Shown here piece after piece: positions 48,060 through 61,064 of a stretch of DNA of 64,000 nucleotides; the stretch's first letter is position 1, and the number at the start of each line of letters is the position of its first letter. The position numbers and the translations under genes were made by a program. Source of the stretch: Argopecten irradians (taxonomy: Eukaryota; Mollusca; Bivalvia; Pectinida; Pectinidae); assembly GCF_041381155.1 (NCBI RefSeq), contig NC_091143.1:32861331-32925330 (forward strand), written 5' to 3'. The notes under the pieces are model-generated. The model saw only the letters and a list, made by a program, of their open reading frames with translations, did no database searches and was not told the origin of the DNA.

Positions 48060-50405
48060 GTTCTATTCTTTAGCTTGCACACGTACACAGGTTTTTACTA
48101 GTATGTTTGTCTGTAAAAATATCAGTGACCGACAACGAGATCTAGAACGTCACAATTACTTTCTCGAGGTCAGCGTATGTACATACGTGGTCAGTTCCAA
48201 GGTCAAATCTCACTTTATCTTATACAAACAAGTGTAGTACCTGCTGCATTTGTGCCACAGCCTTTAGATATAACTTAGAAGATGTCATACATAAATGAAT
48301 AAGTAGGTCACAAATGGTGTCATACTATATATAGGTTATTGTTCGTTATATAGGCTATGACGTATGCAAACTCTCTTCTGTATTCAAATGCACATATTCC
48401 TCTGTAATAGATCTCCAAGATTGCGCAGAGTCCCGTCCTCATTTCCATCTTGGTGGTATCAAGTTTCAGCGAGGACAAGGACACAAATATCAAATGTTTC
48501 AGGGTTATTTACCTCGATATATTATACTACCAAAAGGCTGTATTCAGGTTTTGTCTAAAAGAGATATATGATAAAATACAATGTAACGAACCACATTTGC
48601 TTCAAAATATTATTTATACTTCTTAATATGAAATATGAATAATTAAATGTATTTAGTCTAACTTCATAGTTTTTGGCATACATTTCAACGCTGTACATTA
48701 TTTATACATATAATATCGTAACAACACAGACTGGGACATTTATAATGGAGAAAAGTTTGTGTCAAAGCCACGTATATAATTAGTATATTTTATTTTCATA
48801 TCAATAAATATTTAAATTAGTTAAATATTGGCGATAAACTTATATTAGTTGATCGGTGTAAGACCAAAAGAATAATGAATACGCATCATTATCACATAAC
48901 GTACATGTACAATGTATCGCCGCTTTCTATTTTCGGCGTTATTTCTCAATGAACCTATAACCCATTCTACCTAAGTGACGAATATTTTTACCAAATACGA
49001 CTTTAATGTTTCTATATGTACGTAGGACACCTCATACGTTTTTAATTACATCAGGCCTAAAACTTAGGTATTACTTTTAAGTCATAGATCGTTGTGTTGC
49101 TTGTAAATTTTGACAAATTATGAAAAACAATTGTACTTTTCAGTTAAGCACGTCCACCGCGGGGTTCGTAACATGTGTACCAAAAATCACTGTAGTTACT
49201 ACGGTCTAATGTCTAGTGTGTGGATTCGACTTTACAAAAGCATCGAATCATTTTTGACATTGCCATACAACTGGCGGTTGTAAATTACATCATGCAAAAA
49301 TGGCATATAAGAAGTTATTTCAACCATCACAAATACTCCTGTTAGTTTTTAGGAACACCGAATTTGGGGCGAAGACTAGTTCTACTGCTGTATTTGGGGC
49401 AAAATACGTGGATTTGTGGAGATGCACTTAAATATTGTTTTACCGAAAAACAGTATTTACAGTTAATTTGTCACACTCAAAACACTGTCTCTTTACATAA
49501 ACTCTATCTTAACATGTTATCTACATAACGTATTGATCGTTAACATGGTTACTTAACTAATGATTTGTAAAATTTGTTATCCAGTAAAAATCCCAGTCAA
49601 TTAGCATATACTATCTTACTATATTTATTTTTTAAACAAATGTTTGACAAATTAAATCAAACTCGAATCCAAAATTATGGAGAAAGAAAATGCTACATTA
49701 CGAAAAAAACCATTTAAGTGGCATAACTCGGAATAATAACTGACTGACTAGCTCTATAGCTCATTAGTTTATTTGACCATTTTTAACTTCTTTATTAGGA
49801 TTCACAATATGAGTAGTATACAATTATTTTTGTCTATTTCAGTATAATTCCGTTTGGTAAAGTCCCTTTTCTTTTCTGAAACATTGAAGGAACGTATGTG
49901 TTTTAACAAAAATATCATCTAGTCAATAATATCTTTTCCAAAAATAATATCTCCGGAGATATCCGATAATGAAGAAGAGACCAGGATAAGTTCTCCAGAG
50001 AACAATCTGATTAAAATACAGATCACCATTATACACTACGTTATACGGCACTTTTGTAGTGGATACTCTACAAGGACGTGGAGGCTAGGATAAGTTCTCC
50101 AGAGATGTCCGACAATGACGTTGAGACTAGGATAAGTTCTCCAGAAATGTCTGACAATGAGGGTTATCGTATGAATCCGTAAACTACAACGCTTACCGGA
50201 TCATTTATTAACTATATCAACAACATAAGCGGACATTATATGTCAAATTTTATTGGACTCAAAGTATATTTAAAACCCTCTTTTCGTCAAAGGAACGTTT
50301 CTATTAAATAGTGTAGTATGAAATAGTCCTTGCCTGATTTTATCTGTTATCAATGTAGCCGTCGGCCCATTATATAATCACACCAGCAGGTCACCATCGC
50401 CTGTC
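48060..50405. other. USP1-USP2 intergenic region
   Basis: Holds the USP1 promoter side and the USP2 3' flank. On the minus strand an AATAAA occurs at about 50212-50207, roughly 190 bp after the USP2 stop. At 49940-50165 three related plus-strand segments encode RISSPE(M/N)... and MSDN.E motifs, possibly a decayed coding repeat. Nothing else seen. Confidence 0.45.
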
Positions 50406-53400
50406 TCACATATCGTGTGGATGTTTACAAACGAGAACAGGCACATTCGCATGGTGAATAAGGTAATCTGAGGTGCTTCCTAGAAAGGTCCTTCGGACAG
50501 TACCAATCCCACGTGACCCTACCACGATCATGGAGGCGTTTATTGCCTTCGCCTTTTCCACAAGTGCATGGCCCGGATGTCCATGAACTTTCATAATTTC
50601 AGCACTCATCTGCAAAAGTGATAAATTATTGAATTAAAATCTAAGTTTTATTAAATTCAATATTTTTAAGAATTCTTTCTGATTGGATTTGAAAAAGAAA
50701 TGCACTATGAGCGTTAAAACCGCCAAGAAACAGCTTATCAAACACGGTACGTGTTCTCATGAAGAAGAGTCTTCATCGAAGACCTTTATCATAATGATTC
50801 GTGTCAAGGCAGTCAATATCAGATAAAAATCGATCAATGCGAATCAATAATCTCTATACACGTTTGACTTCAAATAAATCCATGACCTAGTTTTTATTTT
50901 GCATTAAATGGACTTTATTTTGAAACAAGACGAATCGACTGATACCATTGCCATTATATATGTTTTTCCAACTGTTCCTTTTTGCCAACTACTTTTTTGG
51001 CAAAACAAACTTTTCGATAAAAAGGGAAGATTATTACTAATGTGTCTTTTTTTTAAGATTGTCGCAAAAGTTTGCTCATACAGATATATTCATTCTGTTA
51101 TTATGATTAACAACAATAATATTTTAAAGAGGATGGATTATATATTATACTTTGTTTAATTTGACATACTTTTGTAGGAGATTAAGTGTATATCAAATTA
51201 CAAATGTAAAAGAAATAATACATTCAATCATTTTTAAGCGTTTTATGTAGTTTATTTTGCTTAACTGCCTATGTAAGTAGTACGACCTTTGACCTTAATT
51301 CCATAAGTCCTTTTCCAAAACATTCCCATTTTAACGTGAACTCACAAAAAATTATCCAGTGAACACATCAGAGATGTGACATATATTGAAGAAGAAAATA
51401 AAGTCAAAGCCAGTTTTTAGTACATTTTTCAGCAAATCAACCACTTGACCTTTAACCCTTAACCTTGACCTCTCCACGTGGATAAAAAAATTGACACTGT
51501 AGTTTTTTTAAGTGGAATGACATGTCATCGCAATATAAATATGTTATCATTTAGGTGGCTTTATCTTAAAATTGTTTGTGGTAGAAGTGATGTCAATCTC
51601 GATATACCTTGAGATCACTGATGGTGTCTTTGACGTGCGCTACAACCTTACTTATTCTCGCGATATCCTGATCGATCATTGTCTGCAGCACTGCAGGATC
51701 CGACGGAGTCATTGAGAACTCTGTCAAAGACAATATATTAGTAAGGTAATAAAAGCCTTGGTAAAATATAAAACGTCAAAAACATCAAATCGATACATAA
51801 AACAACGCTGTCTAACGTTTATGTTATACAGCAAAAATACCAATTGTCAACTGACTCAAAAAACACTCTACACCTTTACCAAGCTTTTTTTACATGTGAA
51901 AATAATTTCGTAGAATTAGAGAAGAGACATGCAAATGGGTATTTCTAAACGGCAATGACGTAAACATGGTATTCAAGACGTTTTTAATGCATCGTTCGTT
52001 TTTAAGTCAAGCCCAAAATCGTTGTTGTTTAACGGTCGGTGGACATAGTTCACGGATATCGAGAAATACTTTAAGTATTATGATATTATACTTGAATGCC
52101 AAAACGCAAATACGCCAACTGATATACAGCCGTCTCTGTTTCAGATATGTTTCTCTACTTATAAAACATAACTTGTTTATTTGACAAGCAATATGCCAAA
52201 ACACTTCGAATACCCACAGAATTCCTTTGCCTACACCTGCATCAGTTAGTACCAACAAACGGTATGGAATAGAAGACTATTTCTTATCTTTATTTTAGTA
52301 ACAGAATAAGTCAGTTAGTGTGTGTTTTGTCTAGTGATCTGTTAACACAGATACAACAAACACTCGAAGAACCACGTCAGAAATTTTCATCCATCAACAT
52401 TGCAACCATGTATTTAAACAAATATATGACGAGGAAATGCAGTATTTCATACATCAAACCCGCGATAATCCGGGACGCCGATAGTCCGGAAAACTCACAT
52501 ATCGGACAGAAATGTTACGGAACGGATTCCCGTAACTTTGTTATACTTACTAGTCCGAACATTGTATATGCTTATGCCATTACAGATGCTCCACCACTGA
52601 CGAATGGTAGTTTTTCTTTAAGAAGCAGACGAATTCGTATTTTTCTTCGGTTACAAAAGTTACTTACTTTACACCATTTCCATCATTGACAAGTTTGAGC
52701 TTCTTATTTTACTTCAAGTTAAGAATATGGAAAATATTTATTTGCGTCCAGAACAAATTCAATGACACTATGTCCTATATAGAGTGACCTACTGATTGCG
52801 CATGTACCAAAAGCAAAATGAATTATTTTGTATGTATATATGTACACGATTAAACATCTAATATTGTTCAAGTGCTGGGTTTCGTTTATGCTTTGTCGGC
52901 GGTGACGGAGCATCTTTAAATGAGTACGATTTAACCATTTATGTAAATATCACATTATATCTCTATACGCCAATGATGTTGGACTGATGAGATCGGCCTG
53001 ATGATACTCACTATTCCAGTGCTCTGTGTGGTAGTGCGCACAATGCACGGCATACACTCTGTTGTTGGGTTGGTGAACATGATCCCTGTAGTCTGCAAAA
53101 TACAATTCATTAGGTTTAGTACGGTCATACATCATTGCCTTCATCAGTTATTGAAATGTCGCACTATACAACCAGTACGAGAAATGCTAATAAAAACTTA
53201 TATTCAAGTGTCGTTCAATTCCTAATTTGCATATTACAGAGTTATCTGCACTTGCGGGTAGGTATTGATTGTGACGTCATGTATTTGCGAGCGTAACGTC
53301 ATACGTTTCGGAGAAAAGGACGTGAATTGTGCTCAAAAAATAATGACGTAACAATCGATACCTACCCGTAAGGGAGCTAACTCTGTAATATGCAAAGACG

Positions 53401-55779
53401 GAATACAACACGTGTAGGAAATACTTATTCTATCTTTGCATATTACAGAGTTAGTTCCCTTGCGGTAAGGTATTCATTGTGACGTCATTATTTTGTGATA
53501 TTTTGTCATTTTTATTTTCTTCGAAAAGTATGGCGTTACAGTCGTAAACACATGACGTCACAAACAATACCTACCCGCAAGGGCGGCTAACTCTTTAATA
53601 TGCAAATACAGAATAAAAACTGTTATATGATCACTCAGAAAGCTTAATTAATAACCGTTACACTTATTGGTCTGTCAGGCTATCGTCAGAACTATACATA
53701 CGTATGGGCATTAAACGGAGACTTATTCGTCAGCTTTTGTTCACCGATATTAAACGGATTGGAAATTAAGTACCATTGTAACATAAATGCTACATTGACA
53801 AATTATATATGCAGTCTTCTGTTGTTGTTTATTTAATAAAAAAAAAGTATTAAAATTTACAGTAACAAAACACGAGAACTAACAAAGTTGTTTGTGTACA
53901 ATCATTCCCAACCCATTCGGTAATGATCACGGATTAACATTTACAAAACGTGTAATCAAAACATACACATCGTTTCGTGTTTGGGATATCCAACATTATC
54001 TGGAATTACTTTCAAATAGATATAACCACAAACTATACAGACTGACAAGATTGGAAAATCGATTTCGATATTTGATATGTCTCCTCATCGAACTAAGAGC
54101 ATCATTACCATGGTACTTAAACTAGTCGTGTTGTTTAGACTTTGTCGTTATTCTCTGGAGAGCACCTCTCTGTGATGAGCATAGCCGCTGTGATGAGCTT
54201 TGATTTACAGGTCTATGCTATGGTATGGTGAAGAATCTTAATTACATTGATTACATAGACATGTCTGGCTATGTAACGGTAATCCATGTTACTGTGACTT
54301 GTACCATGCATTGTCTTTTTATTGTGTTTATTTCACTGCCCGTACATTGAACCACGCACAACAATAACATGGCACTTAAAAGCAATTATGCGACTCTTGA
54401 CAGCTTAAACCACGACTAATGATGAAACACTAATGGATATATACCCAAGGTCATATACAAGGTCATCAAAGAGAATGCTGGGAAGGATAACACATAAACT
54501 TCTGTCTGTGTAATTTTCCTTACCAGAACACAGTTTGAAAAATAACCCATCTGGTATCTTTATCGCAAACTAGATACAGAAGATGTTGATATATATCTCA
54601 GGATTTATATAAAAATAAACAACATCAATAAAAAAAATCAAGCATTTGTTTACATCTCGTATGTCATATTCATGTATGTTTCTGTTCGAAGATTGTGTGT
54701 TTTGTCTAACATAATATTTTGCTTTTGTGTGGAATACATTACTATACAATCGTCATAAACGCAGTTGAATGCACACATTAACCTATTTTGTTTTTCTTGA
54801 AACAGATGGACATACATATGCTATAGTGTGAAGATACGAAATATCAATCCGAATTAAATGATGAGATGATAGAGAAATATCATATACACATTTATCGTAC
54901 AATATTAGAGAATACAATACGTTCAGGAGCATTATTAATCTAACAATACCGGTAAAAAAAATCATAATAATGTAACGTGATTATCAATAGCCATTCAACT
55001 ATACCGATAAATATATTTATATGTTATTAGCTTCTTTTGAGGCCACTATGGTCTTAAATATAGTGTTGTCAAGGGATGACATAGTTCCCGAGGCGCAGTC
55101 ATTTGACCATACCTATGATAACTTTATTATCAAAAGTCTTCTTATCATACCGGTAAATATATATATCAGATGTAACAATGGTGCTTCTAACAAATAACTA
55201 GATCCATATCTACATATGTACTTAAACTTGATCCATATCTACATATGTACTTACCCTTCATCCAGATCTACATATGTACTTAAACTTTATCCATATCTAC
55301 ATATGTACTTACACTTCATCCAGATCTACATATGTACTTCAACTTTATCCATATCTACATATGTACTTTAACTTTATCCATATCTACATATGTACTTAAA
55401 CTTGATCCATATCTATATATGTACTTAAACTTGATCCATATCTATATATGTACTTAAACTTGATCAATATCTATATATGTACTCACACTTGATCCATTTA
55501 ACATATTTCCGTAAACTTGATCGATATCTATATATATATATGTACGTGCTTACCCTTGATCAATATTAACATATGTACTTACACTTGACCCATATCTACA
55601 TACACTTCATCCATATCCATATATGTACTTAAACTTCATCCATATCTACGTAATTAATGTTATGTACTTTTTAAACTTGATCTAGATCTACACATTTTTA
55701 TGTACTTACACTTGAGAGCGTAGTCCGAATGTTTACTACCGTCCATGCAGATTAACACCACAAACCGCTGTTTGGACAT
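50406..55779 (-). CDS. Universal stress protein gene 2
   Basis: Four minus-strand exons, 55779-55710, 53092-53012, 51720-51608 and 50609-50406, with the same phases (1, 1, 0) as USP1 and identical lengths for exons 2 (81) and 3 (113). The product is 155 residues. Exon 1 is MSKQRFVVLICMDGSKHSDYALK with no N-terminal extension. Exon 3 holds MTPSDPAVLQTMIDQDIARI. Exon 4 holds MIVVGSRGIGTVRRTFLGST (G-x2-G-x9-G-S, ATP type) and ends VPVLVCKHPHDM. The structure shows it arose from the same ancestor as USP1 by tandem duplication. A TATTTATA about 135 bp upstream of the ATG could be its TATA box. Confidence 0.88.
52584..52917. mobile_element. MITE with AAAGATGCTCC-type ends, copy 2
   Basis: A 334-bp counterpart of the element at 46618-46978, lying 95 bp downstream of USP2 exon 2, the same place in the gene. 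Shares GATGCTCCACC.CTGAC.AATGGT, TTACAAAAGTTACTTACTTT and TTTGTCGGCGGTG...GGAGCATCTTT. Same orientation, with moderate divergence. Confidence 0.82.
53226..53396. mobile_element. MITE, TTTGCATATTACAGAG family, copy 1
   Basis: Ends TTTGCATATTACAGAGTTA and, inverted, TTTGCATATTACAGAGTTAG, then GGGTAGGTATTGATTGTGAC inverted as GTAACAATCGATACCTACCC. 171 bp, in USP2 intron 1. Confidence 0.82.
53435..53606. mobile_element. MITE, TTTGCATATTACAGAG family, copy 2
   Basis: A second member of the family 38 bp from the first, same orientation, with ends TTTGCATATTACAGAGTTAG and, inverted, TTTGCATATTAAAGAGTTAG. The interior differs (GTATGGCGTTACAGTCG) from copy 1. Confidence 0.82.
53607..55185. other. USP2 intron 1, remainder
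   Basis: AT-rich intron sequence between the MITE pair and the 29-bp array. No exon or RNA gene recognised. Confidence 0.5.
55190..55709. repeat. 29-bp minisatellite starting at the USP2 exon 1 donor
   Basis: About 17 copies of a 29-bp unit, CTTGATCCATATCTACATATGTACTTAAA. The last unit runs into the exon 1 end: TATGTACTTACA/CTTGAGAGCG, where the minus strand reads CTCAAGT/GTAAGTACATA. Units near 55310, 55480 and 55575 keep a usable donor (GTAAGTA or GTGAGTA), while most carry TTAAGTA. Units closest to the exon are the most irregular. Confidence 0.9.
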
Positions 55780-56560
55780 TTTGTTTTCCAGTTCACTTGG
55801 AAACGTAGAATGAATCTCGTACTCCCATCAAAGCTATCTCTATGGCTCTTAGGAGTAGTTAACAAGCGTAATGCATTACGGAGCCAGTGCATCAGCCAGT
55901 TTGTTCATCATATAAATATCCACGATCGATGAATCCGCATCAATTATCCTTTTATTTACCGTAAATGTTAATGAAGTTATCGACTTACCAGTTTTATCTG
56001 TAAAATCAAGTTAGGATTGCATATAACCGATTACATATCCCCTTCCTGGGATATCTGGATATTGCCTGTAGATAACATTCATTGTCTAAAACTAAATTTA
56101 CACAAAATATCACGGTTCTGTTCAGACGCGAGACTACCAACTGTGGAACTAACAATATGTTAGAAGCATAATGTTTGTGCACTCCATACCAGTGCGTCTG
56201 ATCATTCATCAAAGTATTGGTAACGTCTGTTGCTGGTATAACCTAGAGGCGAGTTATAAACCATATGGAATATCTGGTTATTAACATACTCCGAGCAAGC
56301 AAAATGATGAATAACGTCAATGGACCCTGCCAGACTGACGTTTAAAAGATAACAGTATTTATGTACCACACATCAACACTGACAGAGTCCCGCCAGGTGA
56401 TGGTGCGGTGAGAAGTACATGTATATGCACGCACACGGGTTTAGTTGCAGATCAAGGATTTTTCTTGCGTTTTAAACAACATCGTAAAAGGTCTACAGTC
56501 GAAGCAAACATATGCAAAATATAGCGGATCTTACATGAGTGGCTATTTAACATGAAATTT
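55780..56560. other. USP2 upstream region
   Basis: Contains the presumed USP2 promoter (minus-strand TATTTATA at 55918-55911). No other gene seen. Confidence 0.4.
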
Positions 56561-56564
56561 ATAA

Positions 56565-57005
56565 TGTTTCTTTGCTTGTTTGATGATATAACGTCCTATT
56601 TACAGCCAGGGTCATGTAAGGACGGCCTCTCAAATATGCAGTGTGTAGCGTGTGTGAAGTGTGAGATGCGTGTTTTGGGAGACTGCGGTATGTTAGTGTT
56701 GTGTCTTCTTGTATAATGGAACTGTTGCCTTTTTATAGTGCTATATCACTGAAACATGACGCCGAAGATACCAAGCAACACACCCCACCCGGTCACATTA
56801 TACTGACAAGGGGCGAACCAGTAGTCCCACTCCCTTAATGCTGAGCGCTAAGCAGGAGCAGAAACTACCACTTTTAAAGACTTTGGTGTGTCTCGGCCAG
56901 GGGACAAAACCCAGAGCCTTCCTCACAAGAGCGAACGCTCAACTCAAGGCCAAAAATTAGGTTGTGCCAAGGGAGGCATTAGGAAGGATAAAGTCAGTTA
57001 GGAAT
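56565..57005. repeat. Interspersed repeat
   Basis: A GC-richer block with ATAACGTCCTATTTACAGCC, GGTCATGTAAGGACGGCCTC, GTTTTGGGAGACTGCGGTAT and, at its right, TCTCGGCCAGGGGACAAAAC. The right part is shared with 9040-9145. Non-coding and consistent with a widespread molluscan repeat. Family not assigned. Confidence 0.55.
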
Positions 57006-57830
57006 AAAACGAGTTCAATAATTTGATGCTACAAACCTTTAGGCGAGTGCCATACCGAATTATTTAGTTTTATAAATTACATATTACGTAGACACGAGTG
57101 TGATATTCTATTTATCATTTAGTTGAAAAAAGTATTCCTCTGTGAGCCTAACACGCTTCCGTACTACACTGACAACGGAATGGAATGGTGAATTTCACGG
57201 TAGAAGTATATATAGTTTGCGTCATTTTTGTTCGTGTTGATTACTATGGCATTAGGTCACAAGCTTCAGTCACACTTTTGTGGCGTCATCCTCGATACTC
57301 CAGGAACAGAACATCGGTATTTTAGTCAATTGATATACATAAAAAGAGCCGTAGAACGGTACACTGTGGTTGACTATTCGGCGTCGCTCCCTCTGCAGCT
57401 AATCTTCAAATAAAATGCTTGCTGGTCTGTAATTGGTTGAGATTTTTTCCTTCGAGTTGTCATCGTTTTTACTATGAGATAGTCCAGGAGTGTAAAGATT
57501 GTACGTAATGGGAATCCTTGGAGTATTGAGAATGTTGTAGCGTTTCCATGAGAGCAGCGTTACCTTACAAAGGTAACATACACGTGGCTTTTTCTGTTGA
57601 AGGAGTGCTAGTGAGGAAAAAAATTCCGGTACCATTACATGTATATACCATCGTATTTTTTCATCTATGCCTAGTTATTATTATTGCTTAGTCATGTTAT
57701 CATTGTATGAGGTTTAAACAAATTCCGTTGATATGTTCTCGTCTAGAAAAAAATATTTCTATATATCTATATTCAAATATTTATCGTCTAGAAACAAATA
57801 TTTTGTAAAACAATCTCTTTATAGTTTTAG
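57006..57830. other. Intergenic, no gene seen
   Basis: No convincing coding frame or repeat between the interspersed repeat and the LINE 3' end. Confidence 0.45.
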
Positions 57831-57831
57831 T

Positions 57832-60800
57832 TTAAATCAATTTTATTGAAAAAGAAGAGTTACAAATTAGGATATAGCTAAAGAGATAAGGGAGGGATAA
57901 GAGACACCAACGCATATTTTTGTTTGTTATAGAGAGCTTTACTTAGAACGTGTGAGTGGTGATTCTTAGCTAGTTGGCGTAAGTATAATGCTTGTGTTCA
58001 TAGCCTTCTGCCTTTCTAATGTTCAGTCACATCCCGTGCCGCGTTTGCCTTTCACCATGATAATCCGGGTCCTTACGAAATCCTGTCTTTCGTACTTAGC
58101 CGAGTAGATAAGATCAACCAGGCACACCCTCCTTATTGTTGGATAAATTTATAAAAACAAATTAATTTAGTTAAATTAATTAGTAATTTACGAGCTTGAA
58201 GTAAAAGTGGGAAACGTGATTTGGGCAGAGAAAGCTGAGAGTATCCTGGCCGTTCGGTTAAACCGTTTAGAGTTAGAAATAAAACGTTGGACAGATCTAC
58301 ATTTTTGAATATTTAGATTGGCGTCTAGATTAGTATCTCTAAAAAGAAGGTGTTCCACGTTGATTTCCTTGTACCAGTTAAGAGACAGGAGCATTAAGAT
58401 ACGGGACTTGTCGTGATTTTTACAGTATAGTAAGAAGTAGAAAGCCTCTTCTGGGTAATGTCCACAGTCGCAATAGGAGTCGTCTCGAAGATTAGCTTTA
58501 TATAGGTCGTAATGTAGGGGCTGCAGTGATTTCGTAGTTGACAATGTAAAATGTTAGTTTTTCTAGGGCCATATTCATATTCGAGAAGGCATTTAATGTG
58601 AGGAAGTATGGTGTTTTGAGGTCGAAGACGAGTTTTGAATTGTTTGAAAAAATCAGAAGACTTTGTTTCTGTTGGTAGGTTGTTCCAGTAGGGTGAAGCC
58701 TTTGGTATGAAGGATGATTTTGTGATTTGCAGTCTGTAGTGTGGGTTTTGAAAGCTATTATTGTTTCTAAGATTGTAGTTTGAGAAGTTTGACACAAGTG
58801 GTGGGAGAAGAAATTTAAGGTATGAATGAGCGTTATTATGATATATATTGTGAAAAATTTATAATTTTCTGTCCTTACGCTTATGTGCTAATGGTTTCCA
58901 TCCAAGCTTTCTGTAAATATATTTTTCTCTCGAAAATATTGGTAAACAGGTCATGATTCGGCCAGCTTCTAACTACATGTTTTCTAATTGATTCGAGAGT
59001 GTTATATTACAATTATTACATACTTCGCAGGCATATTTCAAAAGTGGTCGAAGAAAAACAAGGAATATTTTGTCTATGTTTTTTTTTTTCTATTTAGGAT
59101 GTATTTTAATTTCCTTAGAGTTGCAATGTACTTGGTAGAATTTGTTAGTACATGTATGTGTTCAATGTGAGTGTTCCATGTACCATTGTTGTTCATAATG
59201 ACTCCTAGGTGTTTGGGATTTCTAACAATAGGTATAGGTTTGCTATTGAAAATAAATTGGAGATTTGCAGGAATATGCGTGTTAGAGACTAGGAGTATTT
59301 CTGTTTTGTTAGGATTAAAGTTTAGTAGCTATTTCTGTGACCAGAGGTGTAGTAGTTCCATGTCGTAGTTTATTACTTGTGTTATATCATGTACGTTTTT
59401 AGAGGAGTATGCTAATGTGGTGTTGTCTGCAAAAAGTCTAGTAATTGATAATAATGTATTTGAAATATCGTTAATGTAAACAAGAAAAAGAAGTGGGCCT
59501 AAAACTGAACCTTGGCGGACTCCTGCTTTGATAGATACTTCAGAGGATATATCATTTTTTAGTACGACTGACTGGCTTAAGTAATCAAATTCAGTAGTTT
59601 ACCCTTTATCCCGTAGTTTTCTAATTTAATCAATTATCCTGTGTGCCAGACACTGTCGAAAGCTTTGGAAAAGTCACAGAAAACAAGAGCAGTATATTCA
59701 CGATTCTCCATTGCTGTAAGTATGATGTGATAGAGTTCTATAAGTTGGTGAGTTGTTGAGTGATTAGGTAGGAAGCCAGACTGTAAATTATATAGAAGTT
59801 TGTTATGGAAGAAAAAATGGCAAACGTGCTGATGGATTATTCGTTCGAAAAGTTTGCCTATGCAGCTAAGTAGGGAAATGGGTATGTAGTTATTTGCCAA
59901 TTTAGGTTCCCCTTTTTTGAAAATAGATGTCACGGGGGCAAGTTTCCATATGAAATACAGATGTTTAGGGATTCAATAAATAGGAGTGTTCGAGGTGCAG
60001 ATAATTCATTGGATAACATTTTTAACATTTTATGACTTATACCGTCAGGAAGAGCAGCTTTGTTCACGTCTAAAATATTAATTATATCTTAAACATCTTG
60101 ATAAGTTACTACAATTTCAGAAAGGCACATGTCATATCAGTTTGTTTTTCAAAATTGGGTGCAGAGTCGTCATGGTCGTCAAGGTCAGAAACAGATTTGA
60201 GGAAGTTGTTTAGAATGTTGGATTTTACATAGTCGTTTGAAGTGGAGTGGTTATTAGTAGGATTTAGTACAGGGGGTATGTCAGTTGAATGGTTTCCTTT
60301 CAAAAGCATGCACGTTAGTTTCCAGTATACTTTGGGTTTAGCTGAGTTGTTATTGATGAATCCGTCTACATTTGCGTGAAATACTGTGTTTTAGCATATT
60401 GTTTACTTTGTTTCGCGCGCGTTTATTTCGGACATTGGGATTTTAACTCTGATGCAGTGTTTTCTTAGTCTGTTTCTACGTTTGATTTCTTTCCTTTTAG
60501 TTCCTTTCATCCATGGTTTGTCATTTCTGTTAACAGTTACAATGTTTTTAAGGATATGTTTTTTTTTCTAAAATAGACATAAGTTTATCTGAGAACAATT
60601 TACACTTGTCGCTTACGTTATCCGTTTGAGAAAAAAAATCAGTCCATTTTACATGTCCTACCTCTGTTTTTAGGTTAAGAATAGCTGTTTTGTTATACAA
60701 CCATATTTTCCTCTTAAAAGACTTATGTTTAGGTAGACAGGATGGCAATGACACAATAAAAGCTCTATGATCACTAATAGTTTCTAAAACCGGTATAACC

Positions 60801-61064
60801 ATGGATGATTCGGAGGATACAGTATCACTGATGTAGAATGGGTCGATAAGAGATTGAGTTGTATGTGTTATTCTAGTTGGACTGTTTACAAGGTTAGTCA
60901 AATTATATTGTTGCGCGAGATTGATAAGATCATTGTTAGTTTCTGTTAATAGGTCAATGTTTATGTCCCCTGTTAGTATAATACGAGGCGTATAGTCAAA
61001 AGCTTTGTCCAAAGCATATTTCAGTCGTGTCCAAAGTCTAGAATGGTGGTTTGTATAATAAACA
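57832..61064 (-). mobile_element. Decayed 5'-truncated LINE (CR1/L2-like)
   Basis: Minus-strand pieces occur in the right order in different frames. The endonuclease C-terminal part covers about 61064-60548 (RIILTGDINIDLL, SDHRAFIVSL). RT motifs follow at 59933-59634 (ISLLSCIGKLFERIIHQHV, LVFCDFSKAFDSVWH), then motif B GVRQGSVLGPLLFLVYINDI, and motif C FADN, where FADD is expected, near 59440. A C-terminal segment with YCDCGHYPEEAFYFLLYCKN covers about 58797-58188, and the 3' UTR ends with CAATAAAATTGATTTAAAC. Several frameshifts, in-frame stops and the FADN change show it is dead. The start of the endonuclease and all of ORF1 are missing. Confidence 0.88.

Noticed and set aside
51280-51480. 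Nuclear-receptor-type GACCTTTGACCTT direct repeats
   Set aside because: Such GACCTT-rich sequence is common in molluscan repeats, and it lies in an intron without other support for a response element.
52318-52689. 123-codon plus-strand open frame
   Set aside because: Runs into the inverted-repeat element at 52584 and resembles no known protein.
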